Of a stretch of 64,000 bases of DNA, positions 37,777 to 47,409 are shown in pieces (within the stretch, counting starts at the first letter, position 1; every line of letters begins with the position of its first letter). The DNA is taken from NCBI GenBank assembly GCA_963706755.1, contig CAVPNH010000006.1, forward strand, positions 1 through 64,000, in the 5' to 3' direction. The position numbers and the translations under genes are program-made. The notes below the pieces were generated by a model. The model was not told where the DNA came from. It was given only the letters and a program-made list of their open reading frames with translations, and did not search any database. This DNA comes from RPQJ01 sp963706755 (lineage in GTDB: Bacteria; Pseudomonadota; Gammaproteobacteria; Steroidobacterales; Steroidobacteraceae).

Positions 37777-40700
37777 ACGCGCCGGCCGGGCGTGGGCGTG
37801 CCGCCCGGATCTGGCGTGCCGCCGCGGTGCTGCTGGCGGGCCTGCTCATCGCGGGCGCGCTGCTGCTCGGCGCGCTCCGGCTCCTGATCGCGCGGGTGCC
37901 CGAGAACGCCGCGCGGCTGCAGGCGTGGGTGGAGCAGCAGACCGATCTCCGCGTCGAGTACCGCACGCTCGACGCGCGGCTGCGCTGGTTCGGCCCGGAG
38001 GTCGTGCTGCGCGGGGTGCGCGTCCGCGAGAGTCGTGGTTCCGAAGCCCTCATCCGGGCGCGGGAGTGCAGCGTCGGACTGGACCTCTGGAGCCTGTTCC
38101 GGAGCGGCGAACTCGTTGCCGGGAGGGTGCGGTTCGCGGGACCCACGCTCACGGTGGTCCGCCTCGCGGACGGGCGCATCCGCCTGCTCGGACAGGACGA
38201 ACGGCCGATGGATCGGCCGCCCTTCGATCTCGACCGCCTTCCGGCCGGACGCGTCGACGTCGAGGACGCGACGGTCACGTATCGGGACCTTGCGACCGGC
38301 GCCGCGCCCGTGACCTTCAGCCGGATACAGGCCGAGTTGCGCCGCCAGCACGCAAGCACGGCGGTCACGGGCTCGGCCCGGCTGCCCGAATCGATTGGGC
38401 GAACGATGAATTTCCGCGGCGACCTTCGGGGCTCGCTCGAGCACTTCGAATCGCTCGGTGCCGAACTCCAGGTCCGGGTGAACGGTCTCCTGCTGACAGG
38501 GCTCGCGCCTTTCCTGCCATCCGGGGTGGCCCGGCCATTCAGCGGCTCGGGGACGGTTGAGGGCTCGGTCAAGTTCGCGGACGGCGTGCTCACGCACGCG
38601 CGCCTCGACCTCGGCCTCGCCGACGTGGGCCTCGTGCTGCCGCCGCGAGAGGCGCCTGCGGTGCCAACCTTGAGGCTGGGGCCAGCGCAGCGACCGCCGG
38701 GCGCGCCGCCGATGAGCCTGCCCCTCGTGTCCTCGACGATCGAGCAGCGGCCCGCGGCCGGCCCGAAGACGGTCCGCTATCCGGGACTGCGCGGCACCGT
38801 CCGGCTGCGGCACGAAGCAGGCGAGTGGGTCCTGCGCGTCCAGAAGCTGCAGTTCAGTGGCGCGGGTGCACGGGGCGCCGCGCCGGCCGGGCTCGCGCTG
38901 CGGTGGCAGGGCAATGCGACGACGACGTTCTCGATGGCGCTGTCAGCGGATCGACTGAGGCTTGCGGATGCGTGGCCGCTCGTGCTCGCGTTCGCGTCAC
39001 CCGTCTTCGACCGCTGGTCCGGTCTCGCGCCGACCGGGGAGCTGCGCACGCTGCGTGCGGAGGTGGAGCGCGACAGGGCCGGAGCCTGGCCACGGTTCGC
39101 CTTGAGCGCCGAGGTCGCGGACCTCGGTTTCGCGGCGAGCGGGTCATGGCCCGGGCTTTCGGGCCTCACCGGCGTCGTCTCCGGCACCGATCAGCGCGGG
39201 CGCATCGCGCTCCGCGCGAGGTCGCTGTCCTTCGACCTGCCACACATGTTTCGCGAGCCCATCGCGGGCGCAGCGGTGTCGGCCGACATCGACTGGCGAC
39301 GTGAAGGCCGGCAGTGGGTGCTTGCCTCTGGACCCGTCAGGGTCGAGCACCCCGGCGCCCGCGCCCGCGGCACGTTCGAGTACCGCTACGAACGGCCGGG
39401 GGTGTCACCGTGGCTCACCGTGGACGCCGAGGTCGAGGGCGCGGACGTGGCCCTTGCAGGTCGCGTGCTGCCCTACGGCAGCTTCGGGCCCGGCGCCGTT
39501 TCCTGGCTTGCACCCGCATTTCTCGCGGGTCGCATCGAGGCGGGTCACGTGAGCTACCGCGGTCCGATCCGCGCGTTTCCGTTCCGCCACGGCGAGGGTG
39601 ATTTCACCGCAACTGCCTCGTTCGGCGGCGTCGGCGTGGACTACTTCGACGGGTTCGCGCCGCTGAAAAATGGCCAGGGCGTCGTCGAATTCCACAATTC
39701 GGGTTTCGTCGCGAGGCTGCACGGCGGCGAGGTCGCCGGATTGCGGCTCGATCACGCCGACGTCGGGATTGCCGACATGCGGGAGACGGTCGTCGAGGTC
39801 GATGCCGCAGTCACCGGCGACCTCGGCAAGGCGCTGCCCTTCGTGCAGCAGAGCCCCGTCGGCGCGGTGCTCGGCAGCCAGTTCATGGGCCTTGCAGGCG
39901 AAGGCCCTGCGGACTACTCGGTCAGGCTTCACCTGCCCACGCAGGCGCTGGCGATGCACGACCTCCTGGTTCGCGCGAACCTGCGCTCGGCGACCGTCGC
40001 GGTGCCGGCGCTGCGCGCGCCGGTCGAGCGGGTGACCGGGCTCCTCGAAATCCACAACCTGGAGATACGCGCTCACTCGCTGCGCGGCACGATGCTCGGC
40101 GGTCCTTTCGAACTCGACGTGGAGCCGGGACCGCTGACGCGCGAGACCGACGCCTCCGTGCTGCTGCACGGGCGCGGGCACGCGGCGGGTGCCGGGCTTC
40201 CCGCGTTCATCGGCCTGCCCGACGGGATCCGCATGTCGGGGTCGGCGGACTGGAAGCTCGACGGCCGAATGGAGCGGCACCGGGACAACCAGCAGTGGTC
40301 GTCGCACTACGACATCGCGAGCGATCTCGTCGGCCTCGAAGTCTCGGCGCCGGCGCCTTTCACGAAGGCGACGATCGATCAACGGCCCACGCGCGTCGGC
40401 CTGGGCTTCCTGCAGGACGGGCGGAGCGAGGTGGCCGTGGAGTCCGGGCCGGCGCGCGTGCGCCTGCTGTTCACCACGGAAAAGGACGGGCACCTGCGGC
40501 TGGATCGCGGCATCGGGCGGTTCGACGGGCGGCCGGCCGTCCTGCCCGACCGTGCCGGCCTGCGCTTCGCGGGCGACTGGCCGGCATTCGACCTCGGTGA
40601 GTGGCTCGCGCTCGGTTCGGGCCGCGGGGCGGGCGGGCTGTCGGACTGGCTGGGCCCGACCGAGGTTCACGTCGACAAGGCGCGCATCTTCGGTTTCGAC

Positions 40701-41759
40701 TTCGCCCAGGTGGACGCGTCGCTCAAGCCGCAACCCGCGGCGCTGCAGATCCGGGTGAGCGGCCCGATGGCCGAGGGCGAGGTCACCGTTCCGAGCGACC
40801 TCGACGGAGGCTCGCCCATCCTCTTCAACATGGACCGCCTGATTCTGCATCCGGTGCCCGAGTCCGCTGGGGAGTCGGCGACGACGCTGGACCCGCGCAG
40901 GGTTCCGGCGCTCACGTTCAACATTGGTGACTTCGCATGGCAGGACCGCCGGTTCGGGCGGTTCGAGGCCAAGGTCGCAAAGGATCCCCTGGGCCTGCGC
41001 CTCGACGAGCTGACCGCCTCGTCGCCCGACTGCACGATCCTCGCGCGCGGCGACTGGCTGGTCCAGGGTGCGGGTTCTCAGACGCGGCTTGCGATCAAGC
41101 TCGAGAGCAGTGACCTTGGTGCGACGTCGCGCGCGCTCGGTATCCCCGGCGCCCTCGAGGCAAAGCACGCGAGCGCAACGGCCAACGTCTCCTGGCCCGG
41201 GGGACCCACGGGCGACATCGTCGCGCACCTGGACGGCACGCTGGGACTCGCGCTGGAACACGGCCAGCTCCGCAACGTGAAGCCCGGCGCCGGCCGCGTG
41301 CTGGGGCTCACCAGCCTGGCCGAGCTGCCGCGGCGGCTCGCGCTCGACTTTCACGACGTGACGGACGCCGGGCTCGCATTCGACAAGGTGCGCGGCGACT
41401 TCGAGATCCGTGACGGCAATGCCTACACGCAGAACATGCTGCTCAAGGGCCCTGCGCTGGACATCGGGCTCGTGGGTCGCACGGGGCTCGCCGCGCAGGA
41501 CTACGACCAGACGATCGTCGTGAGCGGCAACCCCACGGGCGCGGTCACGGTCGCGGGGGCGCTGGCGGCGGGGCCGATCGGCGCCGCAGGCGGACTCCTG
41601 CTCTCGCAGATCTTCAAGGGGCAACTGCAGGGGCTCGCGCGCGTTTACTATCGCGTGACCGGGCCCTGGGCGAACCCGGTCGTGGAGCGCATCTCGACGC
41701 AAGCGGGTGAGGCGTCCACCACGCCGGCCCCGACCGGGCAACAGGGTGCGAAGCAATGA
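37773..41759 (+). CDS. yhdP: YhdP family AsmA-like envelope protein
   Basis: 1328 residues from a GTG overlapping the rng stop. One N-terminal membrane helix (IWRAAAVLLAGLLIAGALLL) is followed by a very long, beta-rich periplasmic body with the DUF3971 and AsmA-like C-terminal sections (ARVYYRVTGPWANPVVERI). The family forms bridge-like grooves thought to carry phospholipids to the outer membrane. The rng-yhdP-nit-tldD order is conserved in gammaproteobacteria, which supports the call more than any single motif. Confidence 0.92.
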   Translation: MNAPAGRGRAARIWRAAAVLLAGLLIAGALLLGALRLLIARVPENAARLQAWVEQQTDLRVEYRTLDARLRWFGPEVVLRGVRVRESRGSEALIRARECSVGLDLWSLFRSGELVAGRVRFAGPTLTVVRLADGRIRLLGQDERPMDRPPFDLDRLPAGRVDVEDATVTYRDLATGAAPVTFSRIQAELRRQHASTAVTGSARLPESIGRTMNFRGDLRGSLEHFESLGAELQVRVNGLLLTGLAPFLPSGVARPFSGSGTVEGSVKFADGVLTHARLDLGLADVGLVLPPREAPAVPTLRLGPAQRPPGAPPMSLPLVSSTIEQRPAAGPKTVRYPGLRGTVRLRHEAGEWVLRVQKLQFSGAGARGAAPAGLALRWQGNATTTFSMALSADRLRLADAWPLVLAFASPVFDRWSGLAPTGELRTLRAEVERDRAGAWPRFALSAEVADLGFAASGSWPGLSGLTGVVSGTDQRGRIALRARSLSFDLPHMFREPIAGAAVSADIDWRREGRQWVLASGPVRVEHPGARARGTFEYRYERPGVSPWLTVDAEVEGADVALAGRVLPYGSFGPGAVSWLAPAFLAGRIEAGHVSYRGPIRAFPFRHGEGDFTATASFGGVGVDYFDGFAPLKNGQGVVEFHNSGFVARLHGGEVAGLRLDHADVGIADMRETVVEVDAAVTGDLGKALPFVQQSPVGAVLGSQFMGLAGEGPADYSVRLHLPTQALAMHDLLVRANLRSATVAVPALRAPVERVTGLLEIHNLEIRAHSLRGTMLGGPFELDVEPGPLTRETDASVLLHGRGHAAGAGLPAFIGLPDGIRMSGSADWKLDGRMERHRDNQQWSSHYDIASDLVGLEVSAPAPFTKATIDQRPTRVGLGFLQDGRSEVAVESGPARVRLLFTTEKDGHLRLDRGIGRFDGRPAVLPDRAGLRFAGDWPAFDLGEWLALGSGRGAGGLSDWLGPTEVHVDKARIFGFDFAQVDASLKPQPAALQIRVSGPMAEGEVTVPSDLDGGSPILFNMDRLILHPVPESAGESATTLDPRRVPALTFNIGDFAWQDRRFGRFEAKVAKDPLGLRLDELTASSPDCTILARGDWLVQGAGSQTRLAIKLESSDLGATSRALGIPGALEAKHASATANVSWPGGPTGDIVAHLDGTLGLALEHGQLRNVKPGAGRVLGLTSLAELPRRLALDFHDVTDAGLAFDKVRGDFEIRDGNAYTQNMLLKGPALDIGLVGRTGLAAQDYDQTIVVSGNPTGAVTVAGALAAGPIGAAGGLLLSQIFKGQLQGLARVYYRVTGPWANPVVERISTQAGEASTTPAPTGQQGAKQ

Positions 41760-42571
41760 CCATCGTTGCAGCCGTACAGATGACGTCCTCGGCCGACGTC
41801 GGGCGGAACCTCGCGGAGGCGGGCCGGCTGCTGGCCGAGGCCCGGTCGCGCGGCGCACTGGTCGCGGCGCTGCCGGAGAACTTCGCCTTCATGGGCATGA
41901 GCGAGGCCGACAAGTTCGCGATCGCGGAGGCGGAGGGCGGCGGGACCATCCAGGACTTCGTCGCGGCGACTGCGTGCGAACTCGGCCTGTGGATCGTCGC
42001 TGGCACGATTCCCCTGCGGGTGCCGGGCCAGCCGCGCCTTGCCGCGGCGTCGCTCGTCTTCGACGCGCAGGGCAGGCAAGCTGCGCGCTACGACAAGATC
42101 CATCTCTTCGACGTCGAGGTCCCGGGCCGCGACGAGCGCTACCAGGAGTCGTCGTCGGTGCGCCCCGGCGAGACGCCGGCCTGCGTGGACACGCCGGCCG
42201 GGCGCCTGGGCCTCGCGGTCTGCTACGACGTGCGGTTTCCGGAGCTGTTCCGCCGGCTCCTGGAAATGGGGGCCGAGTGGCTCTGCCTGCCGTCGGCATT
42301 CACTGCGCCGACCGGCAGGGCGCACTGGGAAATCCTGCTGCGCGCGCGGGCCATCGAGAACCTCTGCCACGTGGTCGCGCCGGCGCAGTCCGGATTCCAC
42401 CAGAACGGCCGCGAGACCTACGGTGATTCCATGATCGTGGATTGCTGGGGGCGGGTGCTTGCGCGCCTGCCGCGCGGCACGGGCGTGGTCGTCGCCGACA
42501 TCGACCTCGTGCGACAGCGTGAGGTCAGGCAGAATTTCCCATCCGTCGCCCACCGGCGACTGCAGGCCTGA
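41756..42571 (+). CDS. Nitrilase superfamily amidohydrolase (Nit1/Nit2-like)
   Basis: 271 residues. The triad is visible as Glu in VAALPENFAFMG, Lys in ARYDKIHLFDVEVPG and Cys in LAVCYDVRFPELFRRLLEMG. LPSAFTAPTGRAHWEILLRA and RAIENLCHVVAPAQSG fit the deaminated-glutathione amidase/omega-amidase branch, a metabolite repair role. The ATG overlaps the yhdP stop; tldD follows after 5 bp. Confidence 0.93.
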   Translation: MTIVAAVQMTSSADVGRNLAEAGRLLAEARSRGALVAALPENFAFMGMSEADKFAIAEAEGGGTIQDFVAATACELGLWIVAGTIPLRVPGQPRLAAASLVFDAQGRQAARYDKIHLFDVEVPGRDERYQESSSVRPGETPACVDTPAGRLGLAVCYDVRFPELFRRLLEMGAEWLCLPSAFTAPTGRAHWEILLRARAIENLCHVVAPAQSGFHQNGRETYGDSMIVDCWGRVLARLPRGTGVVVADIDLVRQREVRQNFPSVAHRRLQA

Positions 42572-42576
42572 ATCAA

Positions 42577-44079
42577 ATGAGACCCAGCATTCCGCCCGCG
42601 CTCTTCGCGCCCCGCCATCTGCCGACCATCGGGGACGCGCCGCGCGACTGCATGGCGCTCGCGCGGAGCGCGCTGCTGGCACCCGCTGGCCTCGACGAAG
42701 ACGCGGTCGCACGGGTGCTCGGCGACGTGATGGGCCATGCGGTGGACTACGCCGACGCTTACTTCCAGCTCATCCGCGAGGAGTCCTGGGCCCTCGAGGA
42801 CGGCATCGTGAAGGACGGCGCGCACAGCATCGACCAGGGCGTAGGCGTGCGCGCACTCTCCGGCGAGAAGACCGGGTTCGCGTATTCCGACGAAGTCGTC
42901 CTGCCGGCGATGCTCGAGGCGGCCCACGCTGCGCGCGCCATCGCGCGCTCGGGCGCCGCCGGCGCGGTGCAGGCCTGGCGCGCGTCGGGCGGGCGCGGAC
43001 TCTACCTGCCGATCGACCCGGTGGAGTCGCTGGACGACGGTGCCAAGGTGAGCCTGCTCGAGGCGGTCGACCGCGAGGCCCGCGCGCTCGACTCACGCAT
43101 CGTGCAGGTCATGGCGAGTCTCGCGGCCTCGCACGACACGATCCTCGTGCTCGCCAGCGACGGCACTTTGGCCGCGGACGTGCGCCCGCTCGTGCGCCTC
43201 AACGTCTCGGTGATCATCGAGCACCAGGGCCGGCGCGAGCAGGGCTACGCGGGTGGCGGCGGCCGGTTCGCCTACACGGAATTCGTCGCCGGTGACCGCT
43301 GGCGCGAGCTCGTGCGCGAGGCCGTGCGCTCCGCTCAGGTCAACCTGGAGGCCGTGCCTGCGCCGGCCGGCACGATGACCGTGGTGCTCGGCCCGGGCTG
43401 GCCGGGCGTGCTCCTGCACGAGGCCGTCGGTCACGGGCTCGAGGGCGACTTCAACCGCAAGGGTACTTCGGCCTTCAGCGGGCGCATCGGGCAGCAGGTC
43501 GCGTCCCGCGGCGTGACGGTGGTGGACGACGGCACGCTCGCCACGCGTCGCGGCTCGCTCAACGTGGACGACGAGGGCACGCCGACCGGCTGCACCACGC
43601 TCATCGAGGACGGCGTGCTCAGGGGCTACCTGCAGGACAAGCTGAACGCGCGCCTGATGGGTGTGGCGCCCACGGGCAACGGCCGGCGCGAGTCGTTCGC
43701 GCACCTGACGCTGCCGCGCATGACCAACACCTACATGCTGCCCGGGCCGCACGCGCCGGAGGAGATCATCGCCTCCGTGAGCAAGGGCCTCTATTGCCGG
43801 CACTTCGGCGGCGGGCAGGTGGACATCACCTCGGGCAAGTTCGTGTTTTCAGCGAGCGAGGCCTACCTGATCGAGAACGGCCGGCTCGGCGCACCCGTGA
43901 AGGGCGCGACGCTCATCGGCAACGGCCCCGACGCCATGACCCGCATCGCCATGGTCGGCAACGACCTGAAGCTCGACGACGGTGTCGGCACCTGCGGCAA
44001 GGACGGCCAGGACGTGCCGGTCGGCGTCGGCCAGCCGACGCTGCGGGTGGACGGGCTCACGGTGGGCGGAACGGCCTGA
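42577..44079 (+). CDS. tldD: Metalloprotease subunit TldD
   Basis: 500 residues. The zinc motif HEAVGH is in WPGVLLHEAVGHGLEGDFNR, and the third ligand region is GLYCRHFGGGQVDITSGKFV. GVGVRALSGEKTGFAYSD lies in the N-terminal half. It is the active subunit of the TldD/TldE heterodimeric protease that trims unfolded and precursor peptides such as microcin B17 and degrades CcdA. The partner gene pmbA is at 48008-49357. Confidence 0.97.
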   Translation: MRPSIPPALFAPRHLPTIGDAPRDCMALARSALLAPAGLDEDAVARVLGDVMGHAVDYADAYFQLIREESWALEDGIVKDGAHSIDQGVGVRALSGEKTGFAYSDEVVLPAMLEAAHAARAIARSGAAGAVQAWRASGGRGLYLPIDPVESLDDGAKVSLLEAVDREARALDSRIVQVMASLAASHDTILVLASDGTLAADVRPLVRLNVSVIIEHQGRREQGYAGGGGRFAYTEFVAGDRWRELVREAVRSAQVNLEAVPAPAGTMTVVLGPGWPGVLLHEAVGHGLEGDFNRKGTSAFSGRIGQQVASRGVTVVDDGTLATRRGSLNVDDEGTPTGCTTLIEDGVLRGYLQDKLNARLMGVAPTGNGRRESFAHLTLPRMTNTYMLPGPHAPEEIIASVSKGLYCRHFGGGQVDITSGKFVFSASEAYLIENGRLGAPVKGATLIGNGPDAMTRIAMVGNDLKLDDGVGTCGKDGQDVPVGVGQPTLRVDGLTVGGTA

Positions 44080-44087
44080 ACCGCCGC

Positions 44088-44324
44088 ATGCGATTCGCCG
44101 CCCCGTTGTGGATTCCGCGCAGCCTCTACGAGGCGCTGCCGTACGTGTACATGGCGATGGGCGTGGCGGCACTCGCGGTCGCATTCATCGGTGGTCGCGA
44201 CCCGCACGGCCTGCTCATGCTGCTGGGCGGCCTCAGCCTGACGGCGGGCCTGGTGCTGTGGATGAGGCGTCGCGAATTTCGCAAGAACCAGGCGGACTAC
44301 GACTCCAGCACGCTCGACGACTGA
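44088..44324 (+). CDS. Small two-helix membrane protein
   Basis: 78 residues. MRFAAPLWIPRSLYEALPYV leads into two membrane helices (VYMAMGVAALAVAFIGG and LLMLLGGLSLTAGLVLWMRR) and a short basic then acidic tail. It starts 9 bp after the tldD stop and converges with the AAA-FHA gene 6 bp away. The function is unknown. Confidence 0.7.
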   Translation: MRFAAPLWIPRSLYEALPYVYMAMGVAALAVAFIGGRDPHGLLMLLGGLSLTAGLVLWMRRREFRKNQADYDSSTLDD

Positions 44325-44329
44325 CGGGC

Positions 44330-45613
44330 TCAGGCCTCCCGGCCCTCCTCGAGTTCCTCGCCTTCGTCCTCGCCCTCGTCCTCGCCTTCTTCCACGTTCT
44401 GATCTGCCTCGTCGTCCCCGGGCAGTACCATCGTCGCGGCGCCGGGCGGCTCGGCGCGGTAGTAGACGAGCTCGTGCATGCCGAGCTTCAGCACTTCGCC
44501 TTCCTGCAGGCGATGGCGCCGCACGCGCCGACCGTGCACGAACACCCCGTTCGTGCTGTTCAGGTCCTCGAGCCAGCTGCCCTCGGCATTCGTGACGACC
44601 TGCGCGTGATGGCGGCTCACGTACTTGCTCTCGACCTGGAGGTCGTTGTCCGCGGTGCGCCCGATGAAGATGCGTCCCGGCACGAGGTAGGTTTCCTGCA
44701 CCTTCGAGCCCTTCAGCGTCAGCACCAGCCGGCCGGCCGGCGGCTGCGCGTTTGAGGCCGTGTCATCCATCGTGTACTGCAGCTGCGAGGACGTCCGCGC
44801 CGCGTACTCGACCCACTGCAGCTCGTTCACCGCCGATTTCACGTCCTCCGCCGACACCGTGTGCCGGTCCAGCGCGAAAGCCGCGATGAGCGCCGTGTCG
44901 CACAGCGTATTCACGAGCCGCGGGATGCCGCCCGTGTAGCGATAGATCACGGGGAAGGTCTCCGGCTCGAAGATCTCGCGATCTCCAGCGCCGGCGACGC
45001 GCAGCCGGTGCCGGACGTACTCCACGGTGTCGGGTTCGCCGAGCGCGGTCAGGTGGAAGCGCAGCCGCACGCGCTGCTTGAGCTGCACGAGTTCGGCCGA
45101 GTCGAGCTTGTCGCTCAGCTCGGGCTGGCCCGCGAGGATGATGCGCAGCACCTTCTCCTTGGTTGCCTCGACGCCGGAGAGCAGCCGCACTTCCTCGAGC
45201 ACCTTGTTGCTCAGGTTCTGCGCCTCGTCGATGATCAGGAGCACCTTGCGGCCGTTCGCGTACTGCTCGATCAGGAAGTTGTTCAGGGTCGCGAGCAGTT
45301 CCGCCTTGCGCATGCGGAAGGGGCTGAACCCGAACTGCACGAGGGTCGTCTGCAGGAACTCGATCGGCGTCACCTGCGTCTGGTTGATCTGCGCGACGAC
45401 GACGTCCTGCTGGATCTCCCTGAGAAAGGTCTCGATCAGCGTCGTCTTGCCCGAGCCGATCTCGCCCGTGATCACCACGAAGCCGTCGGTGAACCAGATC
45501 GTGGACTCCATGTACGCCTTGGCGCGCGAGTGGATGTGGCTCAGGTACATGAAGGCCGGGTCCGGGCTCAGCCGGAACGGCAACTCACTAAGCTGGAAAT
45601 GTTCGAGGTACAT
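44330..45613 (-). CDS. ExeA-like AAA ATPase fused to an FHA domain
   Basis: 427 residues. Residues 1-270 are an ExeA/GspA-type ATPase: MYLEHFQLSELPFRLSPDPA, Walker A VITGEIGSGKTTLIETFL, Walker B KVLLIIDEAQNLSNKVLEEV and YTGGIPRLVNTLCDTALIAA. Residues 295-385 form a forkhead-associated domain with IFIGRTADNDL, YVSRHHAQVV and LEDLNSTNGVFVHGRRV, which binds phosphothreonine. A strongly acidic tail (Glu/Asp/Gly) of about 25 residues ends the protein. ExeA proteins help secretins or pili cross peptidoglycan; no partner is visible here. GGAG lies upstream of the ATG. Confidence 0.92.
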   Translation of the reverse strand: MYLEHFQLSELPFRLSPDPAFMYLSHIHSRAKAYMESTIWFTDGFVVITGEIGSGKTTLIETFLREIQQDVVVAQINQTQVTPIEFLQTTLVQFGFSPFRMRKAELLATLNNFLIEQYANGRKVLLIIDEAQNLSNKVLEEVRLLSGVEATKEKVLRIILAGQPELSDKLDSAELVQLKQRVRLRFHLTALGEPDTVEYVRHRLRVAGAGDREIFEPETFPVIYRYTGGIPRLVNTLCDTALIAAFALDRHTVSAEDVKSAVNELQWVEYAARTSSQLQYTMDDTASNAQPPAGRLVLTLKGSKVQETYLVPGRIFIGRTADNDLQVESKYVSRHHAQVVTNAEGSWLEDLNSTNGVFVHGRRVRRHRLQEGEVLKLGMHELVYYRAEPPGAATMVLPGDDEADQNVEEGEDEGEDEGEELEEGREA

Positions 45614-45630
45614 GCAGGGCTCCGGCCGGT

Positions 45631-45658
45631 ACTATAAAAGATCGGCCCCCACCCGCAA
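45631..45658 (-). promoter_or_regulatory. Candidate promoter of the AAA-FHA gene
   Basis: On the minus strand TTGCGG (45653-45658), a 16-bp spacer and TATAGT (45631-45636) lie 18 bp before the ATG at 45613. Confidence 0.5.
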
Positions 45659-45735
45659 TAAATGGGTCCGTCACAATCCTCAGGACCCGGCAGCCCCGAG
45701 CGCAGCGCCTGGCGCCCGCCCCCCCGGCGGGACCC

Positions 45736-46821
45736 TCAGCGAGGTACGTGGCGCATCAGCCGCCTCTGCAGGCGATCACGCGCCGCGGCCGTGGCCGCGA
45801 CCACCGTGCCGTGCCCCAGCTTGCGCCCGGGCCTCGGCGTCTTGCCGTAGTCGTGGTGGTGCGCGCCCGGGATCGCCAGCACGCGCTCCCGGTCCGGCAT
45901 CGTGCCGATGTAATTGACCATGGCCGAGTGACCCACTGCCGCCGTGTCGCCGAGCGGCAGCCCGAGGATGGCGCGCAGGTGATTCTCGAACTGGGAGGTG
46001 ACGGCGCCTTCGATGGTCCAGTGCCCGGAGTTGTGCACGCGGGGCGCCATCTCGTTCGCCACCAGCCGCCCGTCCTGCACGAAGAACTCGATGGTGAGCG
46101 CTCCTGCGTAGTCGAAATGGTCGAGGACGCGGCGCAGGTGGCGCTCGGCCGCCCGCTGCAGGCGCGCATTCCTGTGCGGCGCTCGAGTGACGCGCAGGAT
46201 GCCGCCGCGGTGCTCGTTCTCGGCAAGCGGATAGCAACGCGTCTCGCCGCGCGTGCTGCGGGCGCCGATGATCGAGACTTCGCGGTCGAAGTCCACGAAG
46301 CCCTCGAGGATCAGCGGGACGCCGCCGAGCGCGGCCCACGCCTGCCCGACGTCGCGCGCCCGGCGCAGGTAATGCTGTCCGCGGCCATCGTAGCCAAGCC
46401 GTCGGGTCTTGAGGACGCAGGGCAGCCCGACGGCAGCCACCGCGGCGCGCAGTGCCTCGAGACTGTCCACGGCCCGGAAGGGCGGCGTCGGGATGCCGAG
46501 CCGGCCGAAGAGCTCCTTCTCGAGCAACCGGTCCTGCGACACGCGCAGCGCCTCCACCGGGGGCAGGCAGGGCCGCGTCTTCGAGACGGCGGCGAGTGCG
46601 GCCACCGGCACGTTTTCGAACTCGTAGGTGACGAGATCGGTGTCGGACGCGAGCCGGCGCAGGCTCGCCGGGTCGTCGAACGGGCCGGTGACGATGGGGC
46701 CCACCCGGCCGCCCGGGGAGTCCGCGCTGGAGTCGAGGAACAGGAATTCGATTGCGAGTGGATAGCCGGCCAGCGCCAGCATCTGCCCGAGCTGGCCGGC
46801 GCCGATGATGCCGATCTTCAT
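45736..46821 (-). CDS. purK: N5-carboxyaminoimidazole ribonucleotide synthase PurK
   Basis: 361 residues from the ATG at 46821 (MKIGIIGAGQLGQMLALAGY). The ATP-grasp core has GLPCVLKTRRLGYDGRGQHY, LILEGFVDFDREVSIIGARS and NEMAPRVHNSGHWTIEGAVT. It carboxylates AIR with bicarbonate and ATP. The ATG overlaps the purE stop, coupling it with the mutase that uses its product. Confidence 0.97.
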   Translation of the reverse strand: MKIGIIGAGQLGQMLALAGYPLAIEFLFLDSSADSPGGRVGPIVTGPFDDPASLRRLASDTDLVTYEFENVPVAALAAVSKTRPCLPPVEALRVSQDRLLEKELFGRLGIPTPPFRAVDSLEALRAAVAAVGLPCVLKTRRLGYDGRGQHYLRRARDVGQAWAALGGVPLILEGFVDFDREVSIIGARSTRGETRCYPLAENEHRGGILRVTRAPHRNARLQRAAERHLRRVLDHFDYAGALTIEFFVQDGRLVANEMAPRVHNSGHWTIEGAVTSQFENHLRAILGLPLGDTAAVGHSAMVNYIGTMPDRERVLAIPGAHHHDYGKTPRPGRKLGHGTVVAATAAARDRLQRRLMRHVPR

Positions 46822-47321
46822 GCGCTGGCGGGTGGCTCGCGCGGGTCGGGCTGCGCGAGCACCTTGTTCGTCTGCTCCGCGCGGAAGGCGTCGAGCGACT
46901 CCCGTATGGCCGCGTGCGAGAGGCTCAGGATGGATGCGGCGAGCAGGGCGGCATTCGTCGCCCCGGCGACACCGATCGAGAGCGTTCCGACCGGCACGCC
47001 CGCCGGCATCTGCACGATCGAGAGCAGCGAGTCGACGCCGTTCAGGGTCTTCGACTGCACCGGCACGCCGAGCACGGGCAGGGAGGTCTTGGCCGCCGCC
47101 ATGCCCGGCAGGTGCGCGGCGCCGCCGGCGCCCGCGATCAGCACCGCGAGACCCCGGCCGCGGGCCGTGCTCGCGTACTCGAAGAGCAGGTCCGGGGTGC
47201 GGTGCGCCGAGACGACCCGCGTCTCGTACGGGACGCCCAGACGGTCGAGCATCTGGGCGGCGGACTTCAGGGTCTCCCAGTCGGAGGTCGACCCCATGAT
47301 GATGCCAACGAGCGGTTTCAC
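46818..47321 (-). CDS. purE: N5-carboxyaminoimidazole ribonucleotide mutase PurE
   Basis: 167 residues from a GTG at 47321 (VKPLVGIIMGSTSDWETLKS). The motifs RVVSAHRTPDLLFEYA, VLIAGAGGAAHLPGMAAAKT and LPVLGVPVQSKTLNGVDSLL are diagnostic of class I PurE. It converts N5-CAIR to CAIR. It sits upstream of purK in the same operon. Confidence 0.97.
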   Translation of the reverse strand: MKPLVGIIMGSTSDWETLKSAAQMLDRLGVPYETRVVSAHRTPDLLFEYASTARGRGLAVLIAGAGGAAHLPGMAAAKTSLPVLGVPVQSKTLNGVDSLLSIVQMPAGVPVGTLSIGVAGATNAALLAASILSLSHAAIRESLDAFRAEQTNKVLAQPDPREPPASA

Positions 47322-47409
47322 CGCGGCATTGTAGCATCGGCGCCGAAATCCCCTGCTGCGGCCCCGGGGCGCGGGCGGGTAGCGGGCAGTCCCGAGGGGG
47401 GGCGGGCCT

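Noticed and set aside
39405..41858. Long open frame antisense to yhdP
   Set aside because: Arg/Glu-rich shadow of a clearly conserved gene on the other strand.
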